NCBI GenBank assembly: GCA_964304625.1
Contig: OZ199839.1
Coordinates: forward strand, 11,098,001 to 11,162,000
Source of the DNA: Kudoa neothunni
Taxonomy: Eukaryota > Cnidaria
Reading direction: 5' to 3'
DNA: 64,000 nucleotides
The position numbers and the translations under genes are program-made. Position 1 is the first letter of the stretch; each line of letters begins with the position of its first letter. Positions 12,371 through 24,283 of the stretch are shown piece by piece. The notes beneath the pieces are model-generated. The model had not been told where the DNA came from, did no database searches, and saw nothing but the letters and a program-made list of their open reading frames with translations.

Positions 12371-13571
12371 TGGAGGAGTAATTTCTTGGTTAAAAACAAA
12401 GTAACATAAAAACAAGCACACGCGCATATTGAAATAAGTAGTGTCCCACTGTTCCCATTTGGCATCATGTGTGTATCTTTTTATTTTTTGAAATGAGTGA
12501 TTCAATTGTTGGATATTTTAAATCAAGTTATTTAAAATTAAACATAATGAGCAGAAAAAAATTTTTCAGCCGCTGAATTAAATTCGGGGTTCAAGGGGGT
12601 CAACTTAGTAATGCCGAAGAAGCGTGTGTGTCTGAATTCTTGCATATAGTATGGAATCGACTTTATCTTAACGAATCGAGCGAAAAACCTTAATAAGTAA
12701 TATATTCAGAACTCTTTTGAAATGGCTAAATGAAGCCTTCAACTCTCAAATAATGCCTATAATCCGTATATTCTAATCATACGGAAGAAAAACCGGTTAA
12801 ACTGGAGGTGAAAAGAGTTAGATTTAGATTTTAAGGGACATTGTTAAAACTTGAGTTCACATCAGAGAAGAAATCGATGCTTGCAACTTTACATCACCTA
12901 GCATAACATATTATAAAGACAAAGAAACCTCACGACAATGTTGAGAAACTAATTAAACCTTGCGCCTTAGGCATGATTGGGCTAGCTAATATGTTGTAGA
13001 GAAGCATAACAGGAAATTTAAGCTATTCCGTTCTTTAAGCGCCCCATTCAACGACGCATTTGTGAAATGGGGCCAAATTATTTGTGATCAAGTCATCGAA
13101 AATCTAAATCAATCAGAAATTTTTAATGAAAACAAAATTCAGATAATTTTAATATTTTGAGGGGGAGAATAGCTTTACATAATGGTGAAATCAATAATTT
13201 AATATCCCAATTATTCTAAGGGATATTTTTACTCCAAAGATAACCACTACCAAATTAATAATAAACGTCGTTTGATTTTTTGAATATACAGCAAATATCC
13301 TTTAGAAAATGAGATAAAAATCTGCCGTCCAAATGGACCTAGTTTACTCGGAAGGAATTCGATTTAGGCATAGTCATTGGGTCAATGTGTATAGATTGCA
13401 AGCATAATTAACTGGTTATATTAAGTCTCATCAGTTTGTTTTTTTCACCATTGATATTTTTTTACTACGATACTTCACAATAAATACGATAATTAATATT
13501 TCTTAAAATAATAATATTTTACGATAGAGAATTTTTTTAAACATTTGTCAATATACTTAATAGAGAAGAGT
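12371..13571. other. Gene-free stretch before paralogue B
   Basis: No supported gene. Possible residual transposon sequence downstream of the piggyBac fragment, but no motif is clear. Confidence 0.35.
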
Positions 13572-13581
13572 TTATATAAAA
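13572..13581 (+). promoter_or_regulatory. TATA-like element of paralogue B
   Basis: TTATATAAAA, 100 bp before the ATG at 13672, mirroring the element in front of paralogue A. Confidence 0.4.
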
Positions 13582-13671
13582 TATAGTTTTTCTTCATAAT
13601 ATCTGTATTAATATATACAATGTGTACTTAACTTCATTCATTGACATTTATCGGAAGCTGGCGATTATATT

Positions 13672-15621
13672 ATGGACCCTTTGATTCCGATAATTCTCAT
13701 TTCAGGTAAATTTTTATCATAAGAAAAAAAATCACGATCTATTTTTAAGCTATATTCAATCCGTTGAATTCAATAAGAAATTTTGATGTTTCCTTTGAAA
13801 ATAATGAAAACATTGAGTTGGATGGTCACAATGATAATAGTAAGATGTATGCAATAAAATGCACTCATAATCCTAACAGACCATTTAATCAATACAACAA
13901 AGAAAACTTCAACTTTGATACTCAGGAATATCAGTATTGCAACACGAACAATTTACAACAGGAAGCCCGCAACAAGATGGACCATACCCGTTTGAGCTAT
14001 CAGCGACCTCATGAACAATTTCCTGAAATGGAGGCTGCGTTCATTTTTTTAAAAAACTCCGCATTTATTACCGAACATATTGTCACTCTCAGTAATATTC
14101 TGAATAACTACTATGGCAATCTCGATCAATTGATTATCGATGCATCAAAAGCGGAAACACAACTTCCTGAATTAATCAATGCTAATATAGCTTTACTTAA
14201 TAAAATTAGATTCTGTTGAAATAGTAGAAAACGAAGTGGCCAAGTATAAACGCGATGTTCATGACTTATTTTCTTCCATTGAAATCTCTTTGAAAGTATG
14301 CACTGAGGCAATTCGTCAAAACGATTATGACAACTATGTGAATATTGTAAGCAGTTATAAAATAGCAGAACGTTTGAGCCAGTACAAGGAAACGATTAAA
14401 CAGAAGGTCAAATTAATCAATGGAATCTGTGAAGCAGCTAGAAACCCACCAAGGAGGGGAACTGCTTTGAACAATGTGATAAGCAACTATGAAGGCTTGG
14501 TACGTTCTTTGGGAACAATTGTTCCATATTTGTCCAATCAAATATATGGTTTAAATGAAGTGGTTGCAAAAATATCAAGCATGGATTGAAAAAATAAACA
14601 AACATACACCAAATCAACTATCAAACGATCTTAAACAATTGATCGTAATATTAAAAAGTAATGACCAACGGCTTAGAACTTTTGAAATAGAAATTAAAAA
14701 AGTGGAAACTTTTATTGAAGAAGTAACTGGTTTATATTGATAAGCTTTCTTCTCGAGGCCAAGAAATATTAAATGTAACCATTTCGCATATAAGACGTTA
14801 TTTCCAACAATATAAGGATAGAAAAAAGATAATGTCAGACTTGGAATTATCGGCAGAATCACTACTAAGCGACAGAATTCCTCAATTATCGCCGATGCAT
14901 CCCCCAGTATTAAATAAAGCTAACCTAAACCTCAATAATACAATTCTAACGAGAGATGTCTATAACGGTATTAAGAAAAATACAACAAAAAATATTAAAT
15001 GAAAGAAATAATTACCTTGTAAGAAGAAGACTAACAAAATACGCTACAAACCCGTGGGACTATTCATTGACAAATGATGAGACAAGCATTGTTGAATACT
15101 TACGCAGGATTGACGAAGTGAACAATGATATAAAATCAATGACTAGCAAGAACTACGACAATACCCACGTATTACAGAATTATTTAAAGGGCATTCATAA
15201 TCAAGTTGCTTACTTGAAGGATCATTTTGATCACCAAAAATCCATACAAATACAAATATCTGAACCTCATCAAAATATCTATTATTATCATTCTGAAAAT
15301 TTTGAAAAAGACCAACAGATTTTAAACCATAATGTTGACTCTGCAACAGAAATAAAACCAGCCAATGGATCAGAAGACACATCATCAACAAATACAAACC
15401 GACGTCATAAAACTACATCAAAAAAGTCCAGTCCACCCCAAGAAACTACGGCACATCCAAATATTAATGAAAACAGCCGCATGACCAAAAGCAATATGGT
15501 TCTTGTGTCTAGTTTGGTGGCTGTGGTTACATTATTAATTTTGATTGTTGCTGCTATTTTTACTTTGAAAAAACAACACCAATTCCAATGGAAGAAGCCA
15601 AAAATAAGCGTAGAAATATAA
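13672..15621 (+). pseudogene. Paralogue B of the helical membrane protein, frame-disrupted
   Basis: Same plan as the gene at 4900: a short signal-peptide exon (13672-13705), a 44-nt GT-AG intron at the same codon position and phase, then one long exon from 13750. Shared landmarks are IKC, PFNQYNKENFNF, YCNT, KVC and GIC (four of the six cysteines of A), and a transmembrane segment near 15490-15575 (VTLLILIVAAIFTL) with a basic tail. The reading frame shifts four times, near 14195, 14565, 14735 and 14980; each time one extra base must be skipped. Allowing for that, the product would be about 633 residues. Either this is a recently decaying copy, or the shifts are consensus errors, since several conserved genes in the window show the same kind of +1 offset. 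Confidence 0.7.
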
Positions 15622-17261
15622 TTAATAGTTTATTAGATCAATTAAAAGCTTCTATTCATTTTATTTTTGTGTATTTATCAGCGTTTGCGCAACAAGATTT
15701 TATATTCGATATTCTATTTGTTAGTAATATTAGATATTATAATATTGTATTGAACTCATATCCTCTCATAATCATTTTTACAGACTTCAACACTCAATAA
15801 AGTAAAGCAACATTTATATATTTTAAAATATGAGAATGGGAACTATGATTTTGATGCGTTATCACATTTTCTCCATTGCGATCACCTATTATTAATTCTT
15901 TTTCAATAATATTTTCATATTTAATACAAGAATTATATGTTAAATTGTAACGAATAATTAACATTATTAAAAGAAAAAGTTATTGGATGATAATAATACT
16001 TAGGTAACAATAATTTTGATTATATTTAATAAATTTTGGTCAACTACTTTGCTCGTAGGGCCAAAAATAATCAAAAATAATAGTTTCTAACAAATAAATC
16101 TGTATACAGCTTGTGAGAAAAAGTTGCCGAGATTAAAAATTGTTTCAGCGCATGCGCATGCGTGTTTTAAAATTAAAATTTACTATCTATATAACCTCTG
16201 TCTTATTTTTAATTAAAAATTTAATCTATAACGAACAAATTTACTTTTAAATTTCTACATCAAAATTAAATTGGAATGTTTATTTACAGACGTTTAAAAC
16301 GCTTCCTCTTTGAAATTGCGCACCAATTAGTCCAAGAATCCGATTTTTAATAATTTAAAATTATAAATAAACTGAAACTGGTTAATTTTATTATTATATA
16401 TTATGTGACTGTGGAACAGTAAATAAAACAAAAGAACCGATAAAATATTGAGCATTAATGAAGCGTCTGTTTTTAGGATCATAAAGAAAACTTGTGCTAA
16501 AAATGGTAACAAAAACACTCAAAACTGATGAAAACCCACAAAAAATTGATTGATGAAAAAGTAATGAAAATCTTATAGTTACAATTAAAATAATTTTTGA
16601 AGCCTTGTTCGAATATTTTTGAATTAAAATATCCTGACAAATTATATCAAATGTTCTTCAGCATTTATGTTACTCCTTAAAAAATTTGCATATTTCAACA
16701 ATCATCGAACAAAAAAATATTTCATCACTGTAAAATTTGATTAATTTCTAGATATGATATGGAATTTTCGGGTATTGAATTTATACACGATAAGATAATA
16801 ATTATTGATGAATGTGGTTTCTTGCTCGATACGAGACGCACCCAGGGTCGCTTATTACTTGGCTGTCAAGCTGTTATTAGAGTGAAAACAATCAGAGCCA
16901 AACAAATATTTCTTTAATTTTGGCTGGAAGTTTTTAATAAATTAAGAACTTAGAAATTATATAAGGAACAGTGAATGATATAAAATTAGAGGAATACAAG
17001 TTGAAGTTAATGACATCTTTGTTTGAGAGAGTTAAGAAGTTTTTCTTATTTGGATAATATCTCAACTCATATGAATAAATATTTTTTTAACATAATTGAA
17101 AGAAAACGACCATACACTTTTTCCTTAAACATTATTTCTCTTATTTTCGTCGCATTGAAATAGCTATTAATCAAAGGAAATCAAATGTAAGAAATAGGCT
17201 TCATTAAACTGAAAAGAACTATATGATGCCACGATGAAATCTCATCCTTTATCTTCTACAT
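15622..17261. other. Gene-free stretch
   Basis: A+T-rich with one CpG palindrome cluster (16148-16162). No gene supported. Confidence 0.4.
16148..16162. promoter_or_regulatory. Overlapping NRF-1-like palindromes
   Basis: GCGCATGCGCATGCG contains two overlapping NRF-1-like cores. No gene start is visible nearby, so function is unknown. Confidence 0.3.
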
Positions 17262-18288
17262 CAGGGGTGGCCACACTTACCCAGATCGGGAGAAAACTTT
17301 ATGGTTGACCAGATTTTCAAGAGCCACAAGGCATTAAAATCATTTATGTACCTTTTCCTTATTTAAAACTTACATTATTAGAGTATTTTTGGTAAATATT
17401 AAAATAAAATGTTGTAGAATTATAAATATAAGGTTTTTAATTTTTTCCTATTCAATGAATTGCTGAAAAACTTACATATAATTTTCATAGGTATATTTTA
17501 TGATAGTTCTTCCAACAAAGTTAATTTGTATTTAGTGATCCAAGAAACTTACTTTCTTTGAAAAAGGCCGCAAAGATAATAAAATATTTTCAATATCTAA
17601 TCATGTATGATAGTCTGACAAAAAATAAAATTAAAAATTCACGAATAAAGTACTAATAAAGGTTTGAATGCTTTCAAAATATTATTTTCGGAAGTTGTTT
17701 CTAATATTACAAGTTTTTTATGTTTCCACATTATCAATGGGCTGACAGTAATCCGGTTAGTATGTTGTAAACGCTGTACGAATTAGTTCCGTCAGGTATT
17801 CGTTTGTGAGGGTGGGATCCGCGATGCTTCTATTTTATAAACTTTATCGTTGAATAAATAGACTCACACCAATAAATTGTTCCAAAGATAGAAACAAGTT
17901 TGAAACAAATTTCTTTTCATTTCGAATATTTAGTTTCTAGAACGTATTTCCGTAATTCACTTAGTGAGTTGGAATCATGTTTAAAGCTTCAATGAATGTT
18001 TTATTTCTTCCGATATCTATCACGTTGATAATGAATAAACATTAGTTCTAATTGTATTTTCCTAATGAAACTAGTAGTAATTCCATGTTGCATCAAATGT
18101 TAAAACTATATGGTAGTTTGTAACTATGTTTTCTAATCAAAAATATTTTCTAGTTTATGATTAAAGATTTGATTTCTTCATTTAATTAAGCAGTTTAAAC
18201 GTTGTACTTTTCTGAATTAACGTGCTGATTGAATTAAAAAAATTCAATTAAAAAATATTTTTCCAAGAGCTGCATGTGGCCACCCCTG
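17262..18288. mobile_element. hAT element, non-autonomous, about 1 kb
   Basis: Perfect 14-bp terminal inverted repeats, CAGGGGTGGCCACA at the left and its complement at the right, followed on the left by an AGAGCCACAAG motif common in this hAT group. The left flank TTCTACAT fits the usual hAT target NTCTANNN, but the right flank does not match it. No transposase reading is visible. Confidence 0.8.
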
Positions 18289-19741
18289 ACATATATAAAG
18301 CTATGCTGTCCGTGTGTGTGTCAGCAAGTGTGCATGTGTGACACAATTTTTTCCTTTTAGAGAGACATTATGAGATTTTTTAAAAATCATCTCGTTTCGA
18401 AAAATCACTAAATCGTATTCATACTACCAAATGTTCCCAAAAGTGTTTAGAAAGTAGTGATTTTGTTTATTCAAACTTTGGTAAACGGATTACCTGGCTA
18501 CAGCAATAGGATTAACACCTGCTTACGTCATGGTGATGGTCGGTTGAAGCAAACTTCCCTACTTATATGCTCTATAGAATGTTAATTAAACGATTTCTTC
18601 TATCTTTATGTATAAGATTGGCGTGCCTATTTAGGTGTTCGCGCAAATACACTCTTTATTTCGGGAGTTTTAACGTATTTGACTTGATAAGTATATTTTG
18701 AAAGTTCTATAGGTTGCATTTAATATAACGAAAATATAAAAATTTGCTAAATTAACGAAGAATTGGAATCGCGTATTGTAATCAGATGGATTCAATCCCG
18801 ACACACTGAAACTAGGTCCTTAAATTTCACTGTAGCGACCGTCCAACTTAATTTTGAGCGATAAGATTTAATGTGTAGATTGAAACCTTACTTTATCTAA
18901 TTATTTTTGTTCATATTAAGAGGTTATACAACCGATATCGAGGAGAACGTGTACAAAAAAGGTGTCGGAATAAAATATTAATTTGAGCAATAAAAATTAA
19001 TCATCGTAAGTTATTATCGAGTTATTCAGGTTTTTGTTACTTTCATGATCTTAATTTTTACTATTCCTATCACAGTCGTTAAAAGTGCGATATTTAAAAA
19101 AATTATTTAATTTCTCTTCTGGGCTACTCAGGAGTCTTTATGTCTTTATTTTTTGACCGTATTCTTCTATGATGAAATTTTCCAAATCCCGTGCGAAGCT
19201 GGGCAGTTCGCGCTAGTAGGAAATAAATTTTGAACAGCTTGAATCTTATTTCAGGCATGCGAGAATAAATTTTGCACATTTGTTGAATATAACTGAAATA
19301 TTAAGATAATATTATTATGCTTCGATGGGAAATTATATTTTATGTCTAGCTAATTATATCAAAATGCTCAAAATGTTGGTTAAAAATACTTAAAAAGCCC
19401 TTCTGGTTATATATCACTTAATTCCACTTTAAGAAAGAAATTTTAATATTTAAACGTATTAAAAATGTTTTATATTATTAATATAATGAAATTTCACATT
19501 GATATTGAAATATTGTATTATTCTATTATCCTACCGCAATTAAAAAAAAGCTAGCATATTTTGATATTATATTATTAAAATAAACTTTAATATAAAAAGT
19601 ATTATTTAAAATCTTATATTTCAATATTACCTATTTATCTAAACAACACCGCTATTTATTAAATCTGAACGAAACATTAAAAATTATAATTCCCGCCAAA
19701 TAATAATTGAAACAAGAAAAAAATCAATTGAAAAATTAATA
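18289..19741. other. Gene-free stretch
   Basis: A short (GT)n-rich tract near 18310-18340. Otherwise A+T-rich with no supported feature; this is the 3' flank of the minus-strand Ig/FN3 gene. Confidence 0.4.
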
Positions 19742-22003
19742 TTAAACATAAGTTGAATTTTTGATGGTTTTAATTTGTGTTGAGGATTGTAGTTCACTTG
19801 AAGAGTCGTTGGATGTAGGAGAGTGGCCAACTTTGAAAACCCCACTGTTATTGGATGAAACGTCCCCATTCAATGACTGGCTATTGTTCGGTTTATTAAA
19901 CAGATAGGAATGCTTAGGTATATTTTTTAGTTTATTTCTTGTTTGGTCAATTGCACAGTCCTTAAATATGAGGCAACGAATCAGAAAATGAGTGCACACT
20001 CCAGAATTAGATTATTACGTTAGACATGTTCAAAATTGAGTTATTTTTGGGGATATTCACACTAGGAGGCGGATATTTAGCAAATGTGCACGGTAGCAGC
20101 TTATCCAGAGATGAGTTAAAATGTTGGGAATCGTCTATGTTGTCATTTTTTTCATACAGCATTTGTTCAATCTCCTGATTGGTTCTATTTTGGTTTATGT
20201 ATCGCTGTTGGCTATTTTGAATAAGAATAAATTATTAAAGTGAAAATAAGAAAGTAAAATAATGAATAATTACTTGTTTAATTGTGACGCTTGCAGCAAG
20301 TATTGCTTCCTTTTCGTAGATTTTCGACATCCACTTTTCTGACACTGAGATATACCCACCACTATGAGAACAAAAATTGCCACTGTACATACAATAATAA
20401 TGGCCATTATTATGTATTTATCTTGAGTAAACTCATCATTTTTCGAGGGTCCAGTGAAAAGAGTGCTAGTTGCTGCAAGTCCAGCACCTGCACTATTTAT
20501 CGCTGCTACTTTAACCATGTAATATGTGTCTGAGAATAGCGAATCTTGGTAATGAAAATTATCAGGTGTATCAATAACCTCTATCAGCAAAAGGCAGTCA
20601 GAATATGGGGAGTTTTCATTTGTTTCGTTACAGATGTCAATCGAAAACACTGACTTAACTCTTAGAGCATTGGTCACTGGAGCATTAGCAGTAGATGTAC
20701 CATCTGTCATAGTAGATGGTTGGATCAATTTATAAAGTTGTAGGTTGTAATGGTCTATTATCGGAGGATTTCCTAAAGAGGTAGGCGGTTGCCATTGCAT
20801 GAGTACGTGTGTGGAGTTGACTATCTCAACAGTTAGGTTAAGTGGTGCGCTGGGTGGTTCTAGGTAACATCCAAAATAGTCATTATCTACCAAAAATTAT
20901 CTACCGTAAACATTTATAATGGCTGATTCAGATGCACTAGGATACACCACAGTAGGTTTGTACAGAAAAGATGGGTCAATTTTGGTCAAACATTCTATAG
21001 TTTGATTTTGAAGATCAACCATCACCTTATTCAAATAAAACATCCCTATCGCTATACAGTTGTATAGCATGGATTCTTTGGCGTTCTCCAGCATATCACC
21101 TAATAACAACACAATTCAAAATAGGTGATTAATGTGAATTTCTTATTTTTTTGCTCTATCTAATTCAAATGCATACGTAATATTTTTTTAACATTTTGAG
21201 CCATAGAATTGTGAGATTGGTTATTGTTTGGGTTCACATCAATAGTTATGGTCTCTACTTTTCGAGCAATAACATCGCTATTCCATTTGACCAACGAGCA
21301 GGGACTTGATGCCACATAGCATCTAATAACACTATCCTCACTATCAATCAGGACATTTTGAGGGGACTCATAATAAAATATTATTGGTGAAACTTGTCGA
21401 AATGTAAATTAAAAAATTTGCCAACAAACCAACCTACCTATCACAATCAGTAGAGAGATATCACTGTTGGTGACAATAATTCTTCCTCTCGCATTAGTTG
21501 CCAACACATAAGCTCGAATTCGTCGTCGATTGTCACATTCGTAGTCCATTAAAGTTATCATCAAACTACCAGCAACTACATTTAGTCTGTTCATATAACA
21601 TTGCTTCAGTTCATTATTCTCAATCTAATAGTAATTTAAGTTGGTTAACACACTGTAAAAGCTAATTGAGACCAATCGAGTATAAGTAATAGTTAAGTCA
21701 GTTGCTAGATACAACATAATAAATGTTTACCTGCACAACAACGAATTGACCATCACCAATTTTTCTGGCCACTGGGTACGCTTTATTATCGTTGGTATAC
21801 ATTTGAATAACAAACTCTTGAAGTGTCTCATTCGGAGAGAGCGTATACTCGTAATTCAATTGCAGGGGGGTATTTTGTAAGGCTTCAATTTTTGGAGGGA
21901 GATTTGTGAGAACAACACCATCCACCAAATTAAAATCAACAATCAACCTAATGCATACCAAAAATGAGAAATATAAAACATACAATTCATTGCACACTGC
22001 CAT
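19742..22003 (-). CDS. Ig/FN3-domain single-pass membrane receptor
   Basis: Seven exons (21731-22003, 21438-21624, 21177-21392, 20905-21099, 20274-20859, 20019-20211, 19742-19960), all phases closing without error, give 622 residues. Order: signal peptide (CNELYVLYFSFLVC region); a first Ig-like domain ending DYEC...ATNARG; a second Ig-like domain (VIRCYVASSPC, VKW, then LYNCIA) to about residue 290; one fibronectin type III domain (PSAPLNLTVE, MQWQPP, NSAGAG) to about 445; a transmembrane helix near 452-475 (IIMAIIIVCTVAIF); and a cytoplasmic tail of about 145 residues rich in Asn, Ser and Gln. A cell-adhesion or axon-guidance-type receptor is the natural class, but I cannot name an orthologue. 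Introns are mostly 45-128 nt. No kinase or phosphatase domain is present in the tail. Confidence 0.85.
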
Positions 22004-22185
22004 TGAAAGTGGAATGTGTGCTGTTTATTTGATTGTAGTCGGTGTCAAACTATTGTCAAGGAAACCCCTGTATGAGACAACGCGCTCCAAGTTTAAGCAG
22101 TTCCATTACCATTGGATACTAAAAACAACAGTCTTTTTTATTGTTGGTTTTAATCCGAAAAATATACTCGATATTATGCTTGATA

Positions 22186-22204
22186 TATAAGCTTTAAGCT
22201 TATA
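22186..22204. repeat. Perfect 19-bp palindrome
   Basis: TATAAGCTT and its complement separated by one T, 183 bp upstream of the receptor ATG. Could be an operator-like site or chance; nothing decides. Confidence 0.4.
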
Positions 22205-23870
22205 GAATATAATAATAAACAAAATAGGATGAACCGATTCGGAATAACACTAAACGCTCTTCAAATAAAGACCGCATGAAAACAACGAAATATTTAACTT
22301 TGTTTGTTTGAAATTACTATTTTAATGGTGTTTAATTATTTCCCAAGTAAACAATAGCGTAAAGTCGAGTATTAGAAACCACCATACCTAGATCAATTAA
22401 GTTCAATCACTTATCATAACCCCTCTCCTTTGGGATTAGCTTAACATCTTACTGGTTTAAAAGTACCAGTTTTATACAATATCATGAGGAAAATAAATAG
22501 CTAATAGACAATAGTTCGTAACTTTATTAAAAACAATTTATTCTTTAATCGAAAAAATCTAATTTATAATTGGATTTTCTATAATATTTTAATATATACA
22601 AGATTATTAACAAATATGAATTATTTTCTAAATCTAATTATATACGTTATTAAATTAACTAATGCCACATTTAATCGTTCAAATATAAGATAAACATAAT
22701 AAAGATGATTTTTTTCTAAATTATAAAATATTTATTTTATTAATATTATATGCGAAAAAATTAAAATTGACCATAAGAAACATGAGCATGCGCGACGATA
22801 AATTTCGATCCCAAAAAATCTTATTTATAGTTGATATATTAGGTTTATTTTTCAGAGTCGCTGTATTTAATTATTAAGAACACATTGCTACCAATCTTGG
22901 TGGCCAAAAATAATTAATTACCATTAAAACTACATTCATCTGGATATTATGATCCCTTTTAAATTTTCCCCATACAAGGCCTAAATCTAAATCGTTGTGA
23001 TAATGCATACACAAAAGCATCCTTCCATATTGTGCCCTATACCTTTATAGTTTGGAATGATACTTTCTATAACTTTTGTGTATATGTTTTAGAATATTTT
23101 CAAAATAACACTCACTTCATCTTTTCTACCAAACATCCATTTAATTCGTCATTTAATTTGAACCCTATCACAATTTATTTTAAATAGATCTCCATGGAAA
23201 AAAATCATTCCATAGTCTCCTAATGCTCTAACATCATGAACTAGCTTTGGAAGTATAAATGTCAATATGAAAATATTACGTGGAAATATAATTTAATATT
23301 AACATTAATAAGAACCAAAAAAATTCAGAATTTTCTCTTTACAAATAACGTCTAAACATGAAAATAATAACACTAAAATAGGATTTGATTTATCATCCTT
23401 ACTGTATATCAACAATGACAATTTTCGAAGTATATAATAACTATTCTTAAGTTGTGATATTACATGAGCATTATATAGACCCATTTCGCATTCTCCTCCA
23501 ACCATTCGACGATATTTTTATTTAAAAATAAAGTGGACTGATGGAAACCCATTTGTAATTCTATTTCTTATGCTTTCAAAGTATTTTTGGTAATATAGAA
23601 TAATTAATTTTTGTGAAAATTTAATATTTATTTTTTATTATAACCTTAATATCTTTACTTTATTGAAAAATATTTTTCGAATATTTAGAGCTTTTATTGT
23701 GACAAAATGCAAAAGTTAATTTTAGGTGGATTCTAATATTGTGGTCAAAAATTAAGTCACAAAAACCATTAAAAGTAACATCTTAACTTTTACATTAAAA
23801 ATTCTATTTTTTTAGGAAAATAATTAATATGCCGGCAAAATATCAATAATTAATTATTTTTATCAGTGTG

Positions 23871-23880
23871 GCGCATGCGT
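23871..23880. promoter_or_regulatory. NRF-1-like motif
   Basis: GCGCATGCGT, a partial match to the NRF-1 consensus, between two convergent-free genes. A similar GCATGCGCGA lies at 22786-22795. Confidence 0.25.
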
Positions 23881-24283
23881 ACATAACGGCGAAATTTACC
23901 CATACTAGATACCAGACAAACATACCTGACAAATTCAGTTATTAAAATTAAAAACTTTACGTGAACAATAATCTGTTTTTGAATTAATGAGAAATAAGTT
24001 TGAGAATATTTAACTAATATTTGTTCGTGGTATTTATTTGCTTATAAATTTGGGAACATTTTAAAATAAGAACTTATATTTTAATGTTGAATTATAAAAT
24101 ATAAATTTTTGTAACATATATAATCAAAAATAAGCTTAACATAATAATAAAAAAGGACCAATTTTAAGCAAGCACTCAGAGAGTAATTCGCAACATGATA
24201 AAAAATACGACTCAACAATCTAATTTATACGATATAAAACATTTTGGGATATATCAATATCCAAATTCAACCATCCAACTGTG

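Larger units (their letters stand above)
22004..24283. other. Intergenic region between the receptor and lipin
   Basis: Holds a perfect palindrome at 22186-22204 and two NRF-1-like strings (22786-22795, 23871-23880). A minus-strand stretch around 23060-23510 has coding-like patches, but no family could be assigned. Confidence 0.4.

Noticed and set aside
13672-15621. Programmed +1 frameshifting in paralogue B
   Set aside because: Four sites lack a common slippery sequence, and the same kind of offset occurs in ordinary conserved genes; assembly error or decay is simpler.
18790-18830. tRNA-like B box (GATTCAATCCC)
   Set aside because: No A box at the right distance and no cloverleaf could be drawn.
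23060-23510. Coding-like minus-strand patches (for example IVEWLEENAKW)
   Set aside because: Too short and interrupted; no known transposase or host family could be matched.
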